A DNA stretch of 64,000 nt. Origin: Clostridia bacterium. Lineage in GTDB: Bacteria > Bacillota > Clostridia > Oscillospirales > Acutalibacteraceae. The translations under genes and the position numbers were made by a program. This document shows, piece after piece, positions 16,030 to 24,331 of this stretch. Under the pieces are notes generated by a model. That model did not search any database. It was not told the origin of the DNA and worked only from the letters and a program-made list of their open reading frames with translations. The stretch's first letter is position 1. The number at the start of each line of letters is the position of its first letter. The DNA is taken from NCBI GenBank assembly GCA_029098305.1, contig JAQXOB010000009.1:62001-126000 (forward strand), written 5' to 3'.

Positions 16030-18300
16030 ATGAAAAAGGTAATAGCACTTATCCTTTCAGTGATGATGTGCGCTTCTGTTCTTGCTGCTTGCGGTGATAA
16101 AGACACTGACAGCAAGGCATCAGGCACATCAGATGGTTCTAGCTCAAGCACTCCGCTTGTAGTTGGTTACAACCAATTTAACGAGAAATTCAGCCCATTC
16201 TTTAGCGAGTCCGCTTATGATATGGATGTTGCTTCTATGACACAGGTTGGATTGCTCACAACCGACCGTGCCGGTGGTATCATCTATAATGGTATCGAAG
16301 GCGAAGAGAGAGAGTACAATGGTACAAAATATACCTACAAAGGCATTGCAAATGTTTCTGTAGAAAAAGGCGATGATAAGACAGTTTACAACATTAAGAT
16401 TAGAGATGACATCAAGTTTAGCGATGGTCATGTTCTCGATGCTGACGACGTTATCTTCTCCTACTATGTATTGCTCGATCCTGCTTACACAGGTAACAGC
16501 ACATTAAACTCACTTGACCTTGTAGGTTACAAGAACTATCTCTACAACAACTCACTTGCAGATACAGTTGAGATTTCTGATGATGAAATTAAAGCTGCTA
16601 TCGAAGGCAACGATGAAGTTAAAGCAATAATTGCTGACTACAATTCAGCTCTCCTAAAGGCAGAGTGGGATTGGGCTGCAAGCGCTTATGAGAGCTATGG
16701 CATGGAGTCACAGAGAGCTCTTTATGAGGCAGCTTACGGCACAGAAGGCAAAGATTATTCTTCACTTTCTGATGAAGAGCTCGTAGACGCTATCATAGAA
16801 GAGTATGGCCTTGACTTTGAAAAACTTGGCGCAGCTTATGGCGCAGACCTTAGTGCAGATCTCAATCCAAAGATCGTTGAGTTCCTTACAAACGCTAAGC
16901 TTGCAGAGTTGGGCGGCGATCCAGTAGGCAATATCGCTGGTATTGAGAAGCTCAGCCAGACAGAGATCAGAGTTACAACAAATGGTTATGGTGCATCTGA
17001 CATCTATCAAATCGGTAACACTGTTTCTCCAATGCACTACTATGGCGAAGAGTCAAAGTATGACTATGAAAACAATAAATTCGGATTTGATAAGGGCGAC
17101 CTTTCACACGTTGAGTCTATGACAACAAAGCCAATGGGTGCTGGTCCTTACAAGTTTGTTAAATACGAAAACAAGATCGTTTACTTTGAGGCAAACGAAA
17201 CATATTTCGACGGCGCTCCAAAGATCAAGAACGTACAGTTCAAGGAAGTTGAAGACGCTGATAAGATTCCTGGTGTACAGACAGGTACAATCGACCTCAC
17301 AGATCCTTCTTTGAGCCTTGAGAGTTCAAAGCAGATCGGTGAGATCAACGGCAACGGTGACCTCAATGGTGACGTTATCACAACAAGCCTTGTTGATAAC
17401 CTCGGTTATGGTTACATTGGTATCAATGCTGATAAGGTAAAGGTTGGTAAGGAGCCTAACTCTGACGCTTCTAAGAACCTCAGAAGAGCATTTGCAACTG
17501 TTCTTTCTGTATATCGTGAAGTTGCTATCGACAGCTACTATGGCAACACAGCAGAGATCATCAACTATCCAATGTCAAACACATCTTGGGCAGCTCCACA
17601 GAAGTCTGATGCAGGCTATGAGGTAGCATATGCTAAGGATGTAGATGGTAACGATATCTACACAGCAGATATGTCTAACGAAGACAAGTATGCAGCAGCT
17701 AAAGATGCAGCTATCGGCTTCCTCAAGGCAGCAGGTTACACATTTGATGATGCTTCCGGTAAGTTCACAGCAGCTCCAGAAGGCGCATCAATGACATACA
17801 AGGCATCTATCGGCTCCGGCGGTGGCGGAGACCATCCAAACTTCCTCGTTCTCACAGAGACAAGCAAGCTCTTCAAAGAGATCGGCATCGACTTCATCGT
17901 AGATGATATCGAGTTCGCTACACTTTCAGAGCTTATGAACACCGGTGAACAGGAGATCTGGACAATGGCATGGGGCGCTACAATCGACCCGGATATGTAT
18001 CAGGTTTACCACAGCTCAAATGCTGGCCCTGGCGCAGGTTCTAACTACTATTCAATCAGAGATAACGAGCTTGACTCCCTCATCCTCGAGGCAAGACAGA
18101 GCGAAGACCAGTCTTACAGAAAGGCTGTTTACAAGCAGTGTCTTGACATCATCCTTGATTGGGCTGTAGAAATCCCTGTATATCAGAGACAAAACTGCAT
18201 CATCTTTAGTTCTAAAAGAATTAACACAGCTACAGTTACTCCGGATATCACTCCTTTCTATGGCTGGATGGCAGAAATTCATAATATGGAAATGAAATAA
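16030..18300 (+). CDS. oppA: Oligopeptide ABC transporter substrate-binding lipoprotein (family 5, enlarged)
   Basis: 756 residues. A lipoprotein signal (MKKVIALILSVMMCASVLAAC) has the lipidated Cys at 21, so the protein is anchored outside the membrane. The family 5 solute-binding fold is seen in LVVGYNQFNEKFSPFF, DDIKFSDGHVLDADDVIFSY, GAGPYKFVKY and the C-terminal DIILDWAVEIPVYQRQN. It is longer than usual (about 540-600): residues of about 185-310 hold an extra, largely helical acidic segment (EGNDEVKAIIADYN, GTEGKDYSSLSDEELVDAI). The ATG at 16030 follows GGAGG by 7 bp; an upstream in-frame ATG has no ribosome site. The opp permease genes follow after two hairpins. Peptides are the likely ligand but not proven. 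Confidence 0.9.
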   Translation: MKKVIALILSVMMCASVLAACGDKDTDSKASGTSDGSSSSTPLVVGYNQFNEKFSPFFSESAYDMDVASMTQVGLLTTDRAGGIIYNGIEGEEREYNGTKYTYKGIANVSVEKGDDKTVYNIKIRDDIKFSDGHVLDADDVIFSYYVLLDPAYTGNSTLNSLDLVGYKNYLYNNSLADTVEISDDEIKAAIEGNDEVKAIIADYNSALLKAEWDWAASAYESYGMESQRALYEAAYGTEGKDYSSLSDEELVDAIIEEYGLDFEKLGAAYGADLSADLNPKIVEFLTNAKLAELGGDPVGNIAGIEKLSQTEIRVTTNGYGASDIYQIGNTVSPMHYYGEESKYDYENNKFGFDKGDLSHVESMTTKPMGAGPYKFVKYENKIVYFEANETYFDGAPKIKNVQFKEVEDADKIPGVQTGTIDLTDPSLSLESSKQIGEINGNGDLNGDVITTSLVDNLGYGYIGINADKVKVGKEPNSDASKNLRRAFATVLSVYREVAIDSYYGNTAEIINYPMSNTSWAAPQKSDAGYEVAYAKDVDGNDIYTADMSNEDKYAAAKDAAIGFLKAAGYTFDDASGKFTAAPEGASMTYKASIGSGGGGDHPNFLVLTETSKLFKEIGIDFIVDDIEFATLSELMNTGEQEIWTMAWGATIDPDMYQVYHSSNAGPGAGSNYYSIRDNELDSLILEARQSEDQSYRKAVYKQCLDIILDWAVEIPVYQRQNCIIFSSKRINTATVTPDITPFYGWMAEIHNMEMK

Positions 18301-18318
18301 TAAAAAGTCCTTACGACT

Positions 18319-18373
18319 TTTGTAACTAAGTTTGGGCTCACCTTATTTCGGTGAGCCCCTAACTTGTTACAAA
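18319..18373 (+). terminator. Long hairpin after oppA (attenuator or mRNA-protecting stem)
   Basis: TTTGTAACtaAGTT...AACTtGTTACAAA encloses a perfect GGGCTCACC/GGTGAGCCC stem with a 7-base loop. There is no T run after it, so it may protect or process the oppA message rather than end it. Confidence 0.6.
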
Positions 18374-18390
18374 GGGAGGAACAGCTGAAT

Positions 18391-18434
18391 ACTGAGCAAA
18401 AATTCATTTCCTTCCTGAATGTTTTTTGCTCAGT
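18391..18434 (+). repeat. Second hairpin between oppA and oppB
   Basis: ACTGAGCAAAAATTCA pairs with TGAATGTTTTTTGCTCAGT (small bulges) around TTTCCTTCC. Together with the stem at 18319 it fills the 200-bp oppA-oppB gap. Confidence 0.6.
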
Positions 18435-18500
18435 ACTCAACGACTTATCCATATTATTTGGATGTTTAGGTGTAGGAAAAATAAAATAGGAGGTTTTATT

Positions 18501-19487
18501 TTGAAAAAGTTTATTTTGAAAAGATTGCTAATGGCAGTTATGATTCTTTTCTTTGTATCGTTTATAATATATGCACTTATGAGATGTATGCCTATGGACT
18601 TTGTTACAGCACTGGCTCAGAAGAAGGCTCAGAGTGGTGCCGGTAAGTCTGTGAGTGAATGGATAGCTCAGCTAAATGCTGTTTACGGCCTTGATAAGGG
18701 CCTGCTTCAGGGTTATGGAAGCTGGATTGCAAAGGCAGTTACCGGTGACTTCGGTGAAAGCTGGAAATACACTATCCCTGTTACCGAAAAGTTTGGTAGT
18801 GTTATTTGGTATTCATTTGTATTAAATATTATTTGCTTTGTACTTGAGATTGCTATAGCTATCCCGCTGGGTATATTGGCTGCAAGAAAGCAGTATAGCC
18901 GTACCGACTACACTATCACTACATTTGCTTTGATGGGTATTTCACTTCCATCATTCTTCTTTGCAACAGTGCTTAAGCTTATCTTCTGCGTTAAGCTTGG
19001 TTGGTTCGACCTCTTTGGTGTTGTTAGCAAATATCACGAAACCATGACACCATTTATGAAAGTTCTTGACATGGCACATCACTACATTTTGCCTGTAATC
19101 ACACTTACAATAGTAAGTATTGGTTCTCTCATGAGATATACACGTACAAATATGCTTGAGGTTCTCAATTCTGACTATATCAGAACAGCAAGAGCCAAGG
19201 GCTTGTCAGAAAAGGTTGTTATTAACAAGCACGCATTCAGAAATACACTTATTCCTATTATCACACTCGTTGGTGGTATGCTTCCAGGACTTTTCTCCGG
19301 TGCTATGATCACAGAGACACTCTTCGGTATCCCAGGTATAGGTTATATTTCATATCAGGCAATGGTAGAAGGCGACATTCCATTTACTATGTTCTATATG
19401 TTGTTCCTTGCAATGCTCACACTCTTAGGCACATTGCTTTCTGATATACTTTATGCTGTGGTAGACCCACGTGTTAGAGTACACTAA
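18501..19487 (+). CDS. oppB: Oligopeptide ABC transporter permease OppB
   Basis: 328 residues, normal for this family. N-terminal span (RLLMAVMILFFVSFIIYALM) is followed by the long outer loop and five further spans; the EAA loop that touches the ATPase is DYIRTARAKGLSEKVVINKH. The C-terminus reads LLSDILYAVVDPRVRVH, typical of OppB/DppB. The TTG at 18501 is taken as start because TAGGAGG lies 8 bp upstream and the protein then begins MKKFILKRLL as expected. It pairs with the OppC-like permease, starting 21 bp downstream. Very confident. Confidence 0.93.
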   Translation: MKKFILKRLLMAVMILFFVSFIIYALMRCMPMDFVTALAQKKAQSGAGKSVSEWIAQLNAVYGLDKGLLQGYGSWIAKAVTGDFGESWKYTIPVTEKFGSVIWYSFVLNIICFVLEIAIAIPLGILAARKQYSRTDYTITTFALMGISLPSFFFATVLKLIFCVKLGWFDLFGVVSKYHETMTPFMKVLDMAHHYILPVITLTIVSIGSLMRYTRTNMLEVLNSDYIRTARAKGLSEKVVINKHAFRNTLIPIITLVGGMLPGLFSGAMITETLFGIPGIGYISYQAMVEGDIPFTMFYMLFLAMLTLLGTLLSDILYAVVDPRVRVH

Positions 19488-19507
19488 TAAAGGAGGAGCG
19501 AATAATT

Positions 19508-21280
19508 ATGGCAGATAAAGATAAAATAATGAAAAATGACGATAATGAGAACGCTTCTCTTAAGAGTAAGTCAGATTTCACAACAAATGAAAATGAGATG
19601 AACGAGGATCAAAGAGTTAAGATTCTATCACCGGGAATGCTCGTTATAAAGCGTTTTATACGCAATAGACTTGCTATAGTAGGTACTATTATTCTTGTAG
19701 CTATGATGATTTTCTCATTTGTGGGCGGACTTATCAGCCCTTATAAAGAAAATCAAACATTCTATGAAAAGACTGATATTTCTAAGGATTATGCATCTGC
19801 ATCTCTCAGCACTTCTTATAGCTTCTATTATGCAGAAGGTGTTACTCTGGAAAGCTCTTTGGTTGAGCCATCTTTCCTTAAATCTCTCTCTATGGGTGAC
19901 AACTTTGCTACTGATAAGAAAGGTTCTTTCCTCTATACTATCACAGAGCAGAGCGAAGGCTTTTACACAATCAGCAGAGCTACCTCTTTAGGTTCTGTAA
20001 CTCTCAATGATGATGGCACAGTGAACGAAAGCGAGTTTGGTGCTGAGCTTCAATCATCAGACAAACTCCAGTCAACCTTGCTCACAGCTATTGAATCTAA
20101 CGAAGATAGCGTTGAGGTTGATGGCAATGTATATTCAGTAATTTCAACTAAGAAAAACAACTACACACTTTGTTCCACTGAGAAAGTTGGCGTTGCAACC
20201 AACAAAATAATTTCTCTCATTGATGAGAATGAAGCAGTAGACTACGAATTTGTAAATGCTTTGGAAGCTGCTTTGGCAGAGGATAAAAAAGAGCTCGACT
20301 ATAACGGCGATTCTTACAGACTTGAGGAGAACGAGAGCTTTGATATTCTCTATAAAGGCGAGAGCGAATTTGCTTGCATTTCTGAATATAGCATGAACTC
20401 CGAATCAGGCGAGCCTCTCACTATCGAAATGAGAACAGAGATTCTTAAGGCTATCACAGCCAGAGAAAAATCCTTTGAGTATGAAGGCAAAGAATACACA
20501 CTCAAAAACAAAGATAAATCATACACTATCTCAACTCTTACAAAGAAAGAGTTGCTCAACAGACATGCAGCACCAAGCAAACAACACTTGCTTGGCACTG
20601 ATAAGGATGGTATGGACAACCTAACAAGACTTATGTATGGTGGTCGTATCTCCCTATTTATCGGCTTTATTGTTGTTATCATCGAGTTGTTTATCGGTAT
20701 TATCCTTGGTGGTATGGCTGGTTATTTCGGTGGCTGGGTAGACAACCTCATCATGCGTTTAGTTGATATCGCTATCTGTATCCCTGCAATGCCTATCTAC
20801 ATCATCTTAGGTTCAATTATGGATACCAACAATATAGATGCTCAGTTCCGTATATTCTATTTGATGCTAGTGCTTGGTATTCTTTCATGGCCTGGTATCG
20901 CAAGAATGGTAAGAGGTCAGATTCTCTCACTCAGAGAGCAGGAGTTTATGATTGCTACAGAGGCTACAGGTATTGCTGTAAGACGTAGAATCTTCAGACA
21001 CCTTATCCCTAACGTAATTCCTCAGCTTATCGTTATCGCAACTATGGACTTGGGTAGTATTATTTTGACAGAAGCAACCCTTAGCTTCTTGGGACTTGGC
21101 GTTAAGTTCCCATATGCTTCATGGGGTAATATAATCAACGCTGTAAACGACAGCTTTGTTATGACACACTATTGGTACGAATGGATTCCTGCAGGTTTCC
21201 TCATTCTGTTGACAGTTTTAGGCTTCAACTTTGTGGGCGACGGCTTGCGTGATGCGTTCGACCCTAAGATGAAAAGGTAG
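19508..21280 (+). CDS. oppC: Oligopeptide ABC transporter permease OppC with large extracytoplasmic insertion
   Basis: 590 residues, about twice the usual length. The first span is at about 55-78 (LAIVGTIILVAMMIF). Residues of about 82-355 form an inserted outer domain, then the normal OppC core resumes at HLLGTDKDGMDNLTRLMYGG with five spans and the EAA loop (REQEFMIATEATGIAVRRRI). The insertion contains at least three related units of about 60 residues, near 187-223, 247-283 and 308-343, each with the pattern AI...E-[aromatic/V]-xGxxYxL...Y-x-I/L. The topology places the insertion on the outer face. It may hold the binding protein or substrate; no known domain was recognised. Core function is certain. 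Confidence 0.9.
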   Translation: MADKDKIMKNDDNENASLKSKSDFTTNENEMNEDQRVKILSPGMLVIKRFIRNRLAIVGTIILVAMMIFSFVGGLISPYKENQTFYEKTDISKDYASASLSTSYSFYYAEGVTLESSLVEPSFLKSLSMGDNFATDKKGSFLYTITEQSEGFYTISRATSLGSVTLNDDGTVNESEFGAELQSSDKLQSTLLTAIESNEDSVEVDGNVYSVISTKKNNYTLCSTEKVGVATNKIISLIDENEAVDYEFVNALEAALAEDKKELDYNGDSYRLEENESFDILYKGESEFACISEYSMNSESGEPLTIEMRTEILKAITAREKSFEYEGKEYTLKNKDKSYTISTLTKKELLNRHAAPSKQHLLGTDKDGMDNLTRLMYGGRISLFIGFIVVIIELFIGIILGGMAGYFGGWVDNLIMRLVDIAICIPAMPIYIILGSIMDTNNIDAQFRIFYLMLVLGILSWPGIARMVRGQILSLREQEFMIATEATGIAVRRRIFRHLIPNVIPQLIVIATMDLGSIILTEATLSFLGLGVKFPYASWGNIINAVNDSFVMTHYWYEWIPAGFLILLTVLGFNFVGDGLRDAFDPKMKR

Positions 21281-21290
21281 GTGAAATGCT

Positions 21291-22427
21291 ATGGCTAAGA
21301 ACGACGGATATATCTCTGCTAAAGAATCCCGCAGAATTTCCAGAGAAAACAGAAAAATCACCTCCGCAATGGAGAAAAAGAAAAACAGAAAAAGAGTTGA
21401 TCCATCTGAATACGAAACCAGTATGAAAGATAGCAACAACATTCTTGAAATAGATGATTTGCATACATTCTTCTTTACTGATATCGGTACTGTTAAGTCT
21501 GTAAACGGTGTTTCATTTGAAGTGCCAAAGGGCAAGACAGTCGGTGTTGTAGGTGAGTCAGGCTGTGGCAAATCTGTAACCAGTCTTTCGATCATGCAGC
21601 TTGTTCAGCGCCCACAGGGTCAGATCGTAAGCGGTTCTATCCGCTTTGATGGCGAGCAAAGATGTATTGATATTGCAAAGGCTACCACAAGTGTTATGCA
21701 AGAAATCAGAGGTAAGGAAATCTCAATGATTTTCCAAGAGCCAATGACAAGCCTTAACCCTGTATTCCGTATAGGTATGCAGCTTAACGAGGTTTTGGAG
21801 CTTCACAATCCTCAGATGACAGCAGAGCAAGTTAAAGCTCGTACAATTGAAATGCTTGAGCTTGTTGGTATAGCAAACAGTGAGGGTGTTTATAATATGT
21901 ATCCTCACGAGCTTTCCGGTGGTATGCGTCAGAGAGTTATGATAGCTATGGCACTTTGTTGTGACCCATCACTTATCATTGCTGACGAGCCTACCACAGC
22001 TCTTGATGTTACTATTCAGGCACAGATTCTTGACCTTCTCAGAGGTCTTAAAGATAAAATCAACAGCAGTATTATGCTTATTACTCATGACCTTGGCGTT
22101 ATTGCAGAAATGGCAGACTATGTTGTTGTTATGTATGCAGGTAAGGTTGTAGAAAAAGGAACAGCAGCAGAAATTTTTGCTAACCCAATGCACCCTTACA
22201 CAATTGGTCTTCTTGCAAGTAAACCGGTTGTAAACAAAAAGGTTGACAGACTATACAGCATTCCCGGTAAGGTGCCTAATCCTGTTAATATGCCGGATTA
22301 TTGTTACTTTAAGGATCGCTGCGAGATGTGTGTAGAAAAATGCTCAGGTCCTTATCCTGATATGATCAAGGTTTCAGACACTCATTTTGTCAGCTGTTAT
22401 AGATATTGTGATGGAGGGGATAAATAA
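21291..22427 (+). CDS. oppD: Oligopeptide ABC transporter ATPase OppD
   Basis: 378 residues. Walker A GESGCGKS, signature LSGGMRQRV and Walker B LIIADEPTTALD are intact, as is the C-terminal oligopeptide-transporter region (PHPYTIGLL form: MHPYTIGLLASKP) with the cysteine cluster CYFKDRCEMCVEKC that in related proteins binds an iron-sulfur cluster. An unusual basic, charged N-terminal extension of about 45 residues precedes the ATPase core. It drives import together with OppF. The gene starts 10 bp after oppC and overlaps oppF by one base. Very confident. Confidence 0.95.
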   Translation: MAKNDGYISAKESRRISRENRKITSAMEKKKNRKRVDPSEYETSMKDSNNILEIDDLHTFFFTDIGTVKSVNGVSFEVPKGKTVGVVGESGCGKSVTSLSIMQLVQRPQGQIVSGSIRFDGEQRCIDIAKATTSVMQEIRGKEISMIFQEPMTSLNPVFRIGMQLNEVLELHNPQMTAEQVKARTIEMLELVGIANSEGVYNMYPHELSGGMRQRVMIAMALCCDPSLIIADEPTTALDVTIQAQILDLLRGLKDKINSSIMLITHDLGVIAEMADYVVVMYAGKVVEKGTAAEIFANPMHPYTIGLLASKPVVNKKVDRLYSIPGKVPNPVNMPDYCYFKDRCEMCVEKCSGPYPDMIKVSDTHFVSCYRYCDGGDK

Positions 22428-23449
22428 TGGCAAAATTTGAAATTGAGAATAATTTTACCCCAATTGTCCATGATGATAAATATATATTAGAGGTAAACAA
22501 GCTTAAGAAGTACTTCCCTATAAAGGGCGGTCTTCTCCAAAATACAGTAGGTTATGTTCGTGCAGTTGATGGAATTACATTCAACATTGAGCGTGGTACT
22601 ACAATGGGTCTCGTTGGTGAGTCTGGCTGTGGTAAGAGTACTGCAGGCAGAACCATACTCAGGCTTCTCGAAAAAACAGGCGGAGAGGTTCTCTTTAATG
22701 GTCAGGAGGTTCACGACCTCAGCAAAAAAGAGCTTAAGAAGCTTCGCACAAAGATGCAGATAATATTCCAGGATCCATATTCCAGCTTGTCACCAAGACT
22801 TCCTATTCACGAAATCATTGGTGAAGCTGTGCGTGAGCACAATATAGTTCCTTCAAACGAGTATAACGATTATATCGACCAGATTATGCGTAACTGTGGC
22901 TTGCAGCCATATCATAAGGATAGATATCCTCATGAGTTCTCAGGCGGTCAGCGTCAGAGAATTTGTATCGCAAGAGCTTTGGCACTTAATCCTGAGTTTG
23001 TTGTATGTGACGAGCCTGTATCAGCACTTGACGTTTCTATTCAGGCACAGATAATAAACCTCTTGAAGGATCTTCAAGAGCAATACAACCTCACATATCT
23101 CTTTATTTCTCATGACTTGTCAGTTGTTGAGCATATTTCTGATACGATTGGCGTTATGTATCTTGGCGATTTGGTAGAGTATGGTAAGAAAGAGGATATC
23201 TTTGCAGAACCTCTTCACCCATATACTAAGGCACTTTTCAGTGCTATTCCTGTACCGGACCCAACTGTTAAGATGAACAGAGTTATCCTTGAGGGTAGCA
23301 TACCATCTCCTGCAAATCCTCCAAAGGGATGTAAGTTCCATACACGTTGCCAGTATTGCAAAAAAGGCTTGTGTGACGAGGTTAAACCAGAGATGAAAGA
23401 TCTTGGTAATGGACATCACGTTGTTTGCCACTTATATAATGATAAATAA
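22427..23449 (+). CDS. oppF: Oligopeptide ABC transporter ATPase OppF
   Basis: 340 residues, normal length. Walker [10 protein letters not shown], signature FSGGQRQRI, Walker [13 protein letters not shown] and the C-terminal motif [17 protein letters not shown] are intact, with a cysteine cluster ([15 protein letters not shown]). It is the second ATPase of the Opp importer. The start codon overlaps the oppD stop by one base (TAATG), indicating translational coupling. A terminator follows at 23461. Very confident. Confidence 0.95.
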   Translation: MAKFEIENNFTPIVHDDKYILEVNKLKKYFPIKGGLLQNTVGYVRAVDGITFNIERGTTMGLVGESGCGKSTAGRTILRLLEKTGGEVLFNGQEVHDLSKKELKKLRTKMQIIFQDPYSSLSPRLPIHEIIGEAVREHNIVPSNEYNDYIDQIMRNCGLQPYHKDRYPHEFSGGQRQRICIARALALNPEFVVCDEPVSALDVSIQAQIINLLKDLQEQYNLTYLFISHDLSVVEHISDTIGVMYLGDLVEYGKKEDIFAEPLHPYTKALFSAIPVPDPTVKMNRVILEGSIPSPANPPKGCKFHTRCQYCKKGLCDEVKPEMKDLGNGHHVVCHLYNDK

Positions 23450-23460
23450 TTAATCAATTA

Positions 23461-23499
23461 GATTCGCACAAAAATTGTATTTTCAACTTTTGTGCGAAT
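23461..23499 (+). terminator. Hairpin terminator at the end of the opp operon
   Basis: ATTCGCACAAAA pairs with TTTTGTGCGAAT (12 bp, perfect). The following bases are only moderately T-rich (TGTGTT), so readthrough into the next gene is possible. Confidence 0.6.
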
Positions 23500-23519
23500 T
23501 GTGTTAATGAGGTGTTTTT

Positions 23520-23831
23520 ATGGCACGTGAAAGAAAAAAATATGATGACGATGATGGCCGTGTTATAGCCAACATGGATATAGAGGGTATGCCCTGGAAC
23601 AACGGCTATAATCGTTGGTTTGGCGGTATCTATAAAAAGAAATACAGACGTGATATAGAAAAGCAGATGGCAGAACAACAGCAAGTTGAACCACAAGACT
23701 TGAAGCTTACAAAAAGAGAGACACGTATGCTTGTTCTAAATGCTTTAGCGGCAGTTCTGCTTATTGGTGCGGTTTTTGCACTTGCAGGTTTTCTTTTTAT
23801 ACTTTTCTGCACTAAGGTGTGGTTTAGATAA
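23520..23831 (+). CDS. Small membrane protein of unknown function
   Basis: 103 residues. The N-terminal 75 residues are hydrophilic and contain a poly-acidic patch (KKYDDDDG) and aromatic motifs (GMPWNNGYNRWFGG); one hydrophobic span follows at about 78-98 (LNALAAVLLIGAVFALAGFL). The topology suggests a tail-anchored protein with a cytoplasmic N-terminus. The ribosome site is GAGGTG, 6 bp before the ATG. It sits between the opp terminator hairpin and its own strong terminator at 23853, and may be a readthrough member of the opp unit. No family recognised. Confidence 0.65.
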   Translation: MARERKKYDDDDGRVIANMDIEGMPWNNGYNRWFGGIYKKKYRRDIEKQMAEQQQVEPQDLKLTKRETRMLVLNALAAVLLIGAVFALAGFLFILFCTKVWFR

Positions 23832-23852
23832 CACATTTTACACTTGATTTGA

Positions 23853-23897
23853 GTTACCTGATGTCAGGCTTATGGCTTGTCATCGGGTAATTTTTTA
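23853..23897 (+). terminator. Rho-independent terminator
   Basis: GTTACCTGATGTCAGGC pairs imperfectly with GCTTGTCATCGGGTAA and runs directly into TTTTTT. It closes the opp-side transcription just before the ncRNA promoter. Confidence 0.8.
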
Positions 23898-23921
23898 TAG
23901 TCTTAAATTAACCTCTAAGCA

Positions 23922-23950
23922 TTGACAAAATTCGCAATTTGGGTTATACT
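23922..23950 (+). promoter_or_regulatory. Strong sigma-A-type promoter of the ncRNA/polyamine leader
   Basis: Perfect TTGACA at 23922-23927 and TATACT at 23945-23950 with a 17-bp spacer, one of the best promoters in the window. It has no coding sequence within the next 380 bp. Confidence 0.85.
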
Positions 23951-23956
23951 TTAAAG

Positions 23957-24317
23957 CACAAAGCGTGAACATGGATGATTTCTGTTTTCATGCAAATATA
24001 TGACCACCCTTGTGTGTTTTTTATCACAGGGTTAAGCCCATACGGACAGGCGGGTCAGCTGCCGCAGACGATAATTTGTATCGCATTATTGATTGAGTTA
24101 AGTCTCAAATTTTATAAGATGATTACTTTATAATCAGTGTGCAAATAGGCACTCACTTGTGAAACGGTCAATAAGAGTAGTAACAGTATATTTGCTATAT
24201 AGACTCTGAAACGGAAATCGGATTTGAATATGGGAACGGTATCGGTAAGATTATAATTCCTTATTTTGTCAAAAATGATTAGCAGGTGATGCATATTTGT
24301 ATCATCTGCTTTTTTAT
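23957..24317 (+). ncRNA. Structured non-coding RNA or long leader of the polyamine operon, class not identified
   Basis: Bounded by the promoter at 23922 and a terminator (AGCAGGTGATgcatatttgtATCATCTGCT followed by six T, about 24281-24316). No credible reading frame lies within it. Visible pairing elements: GTGAA..ACA/TGTTTTCA, CCCTTGTG/CACAGGG, GCGG/CCGC, CGATAatttgTATCG, TTGAGttaagtCTCAA, TTATAA/TTATAA, AGAGt..TATA/TATA..CTCT. A GAAACGG-like motif recurs three times (24161, 24209, 24234). It lacks hallmarks of tmRNA, RNase P RNA, SRP RNA, T-box and S-box. A member of the raiA class is one known possibility to test. The polyamine operon starts 15 bp after it, so it may be a stand-alone RNA or an attenuator leader. 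Confidence 0.7.
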
Positions 24318-24331
24318 TGGGGGATTTTCCT

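Noticed and set aside
23957..24317. tmRNA, RNase P RNA, SRP RNA or T-box
   Set aside because: None of their conserved core sequences is present.
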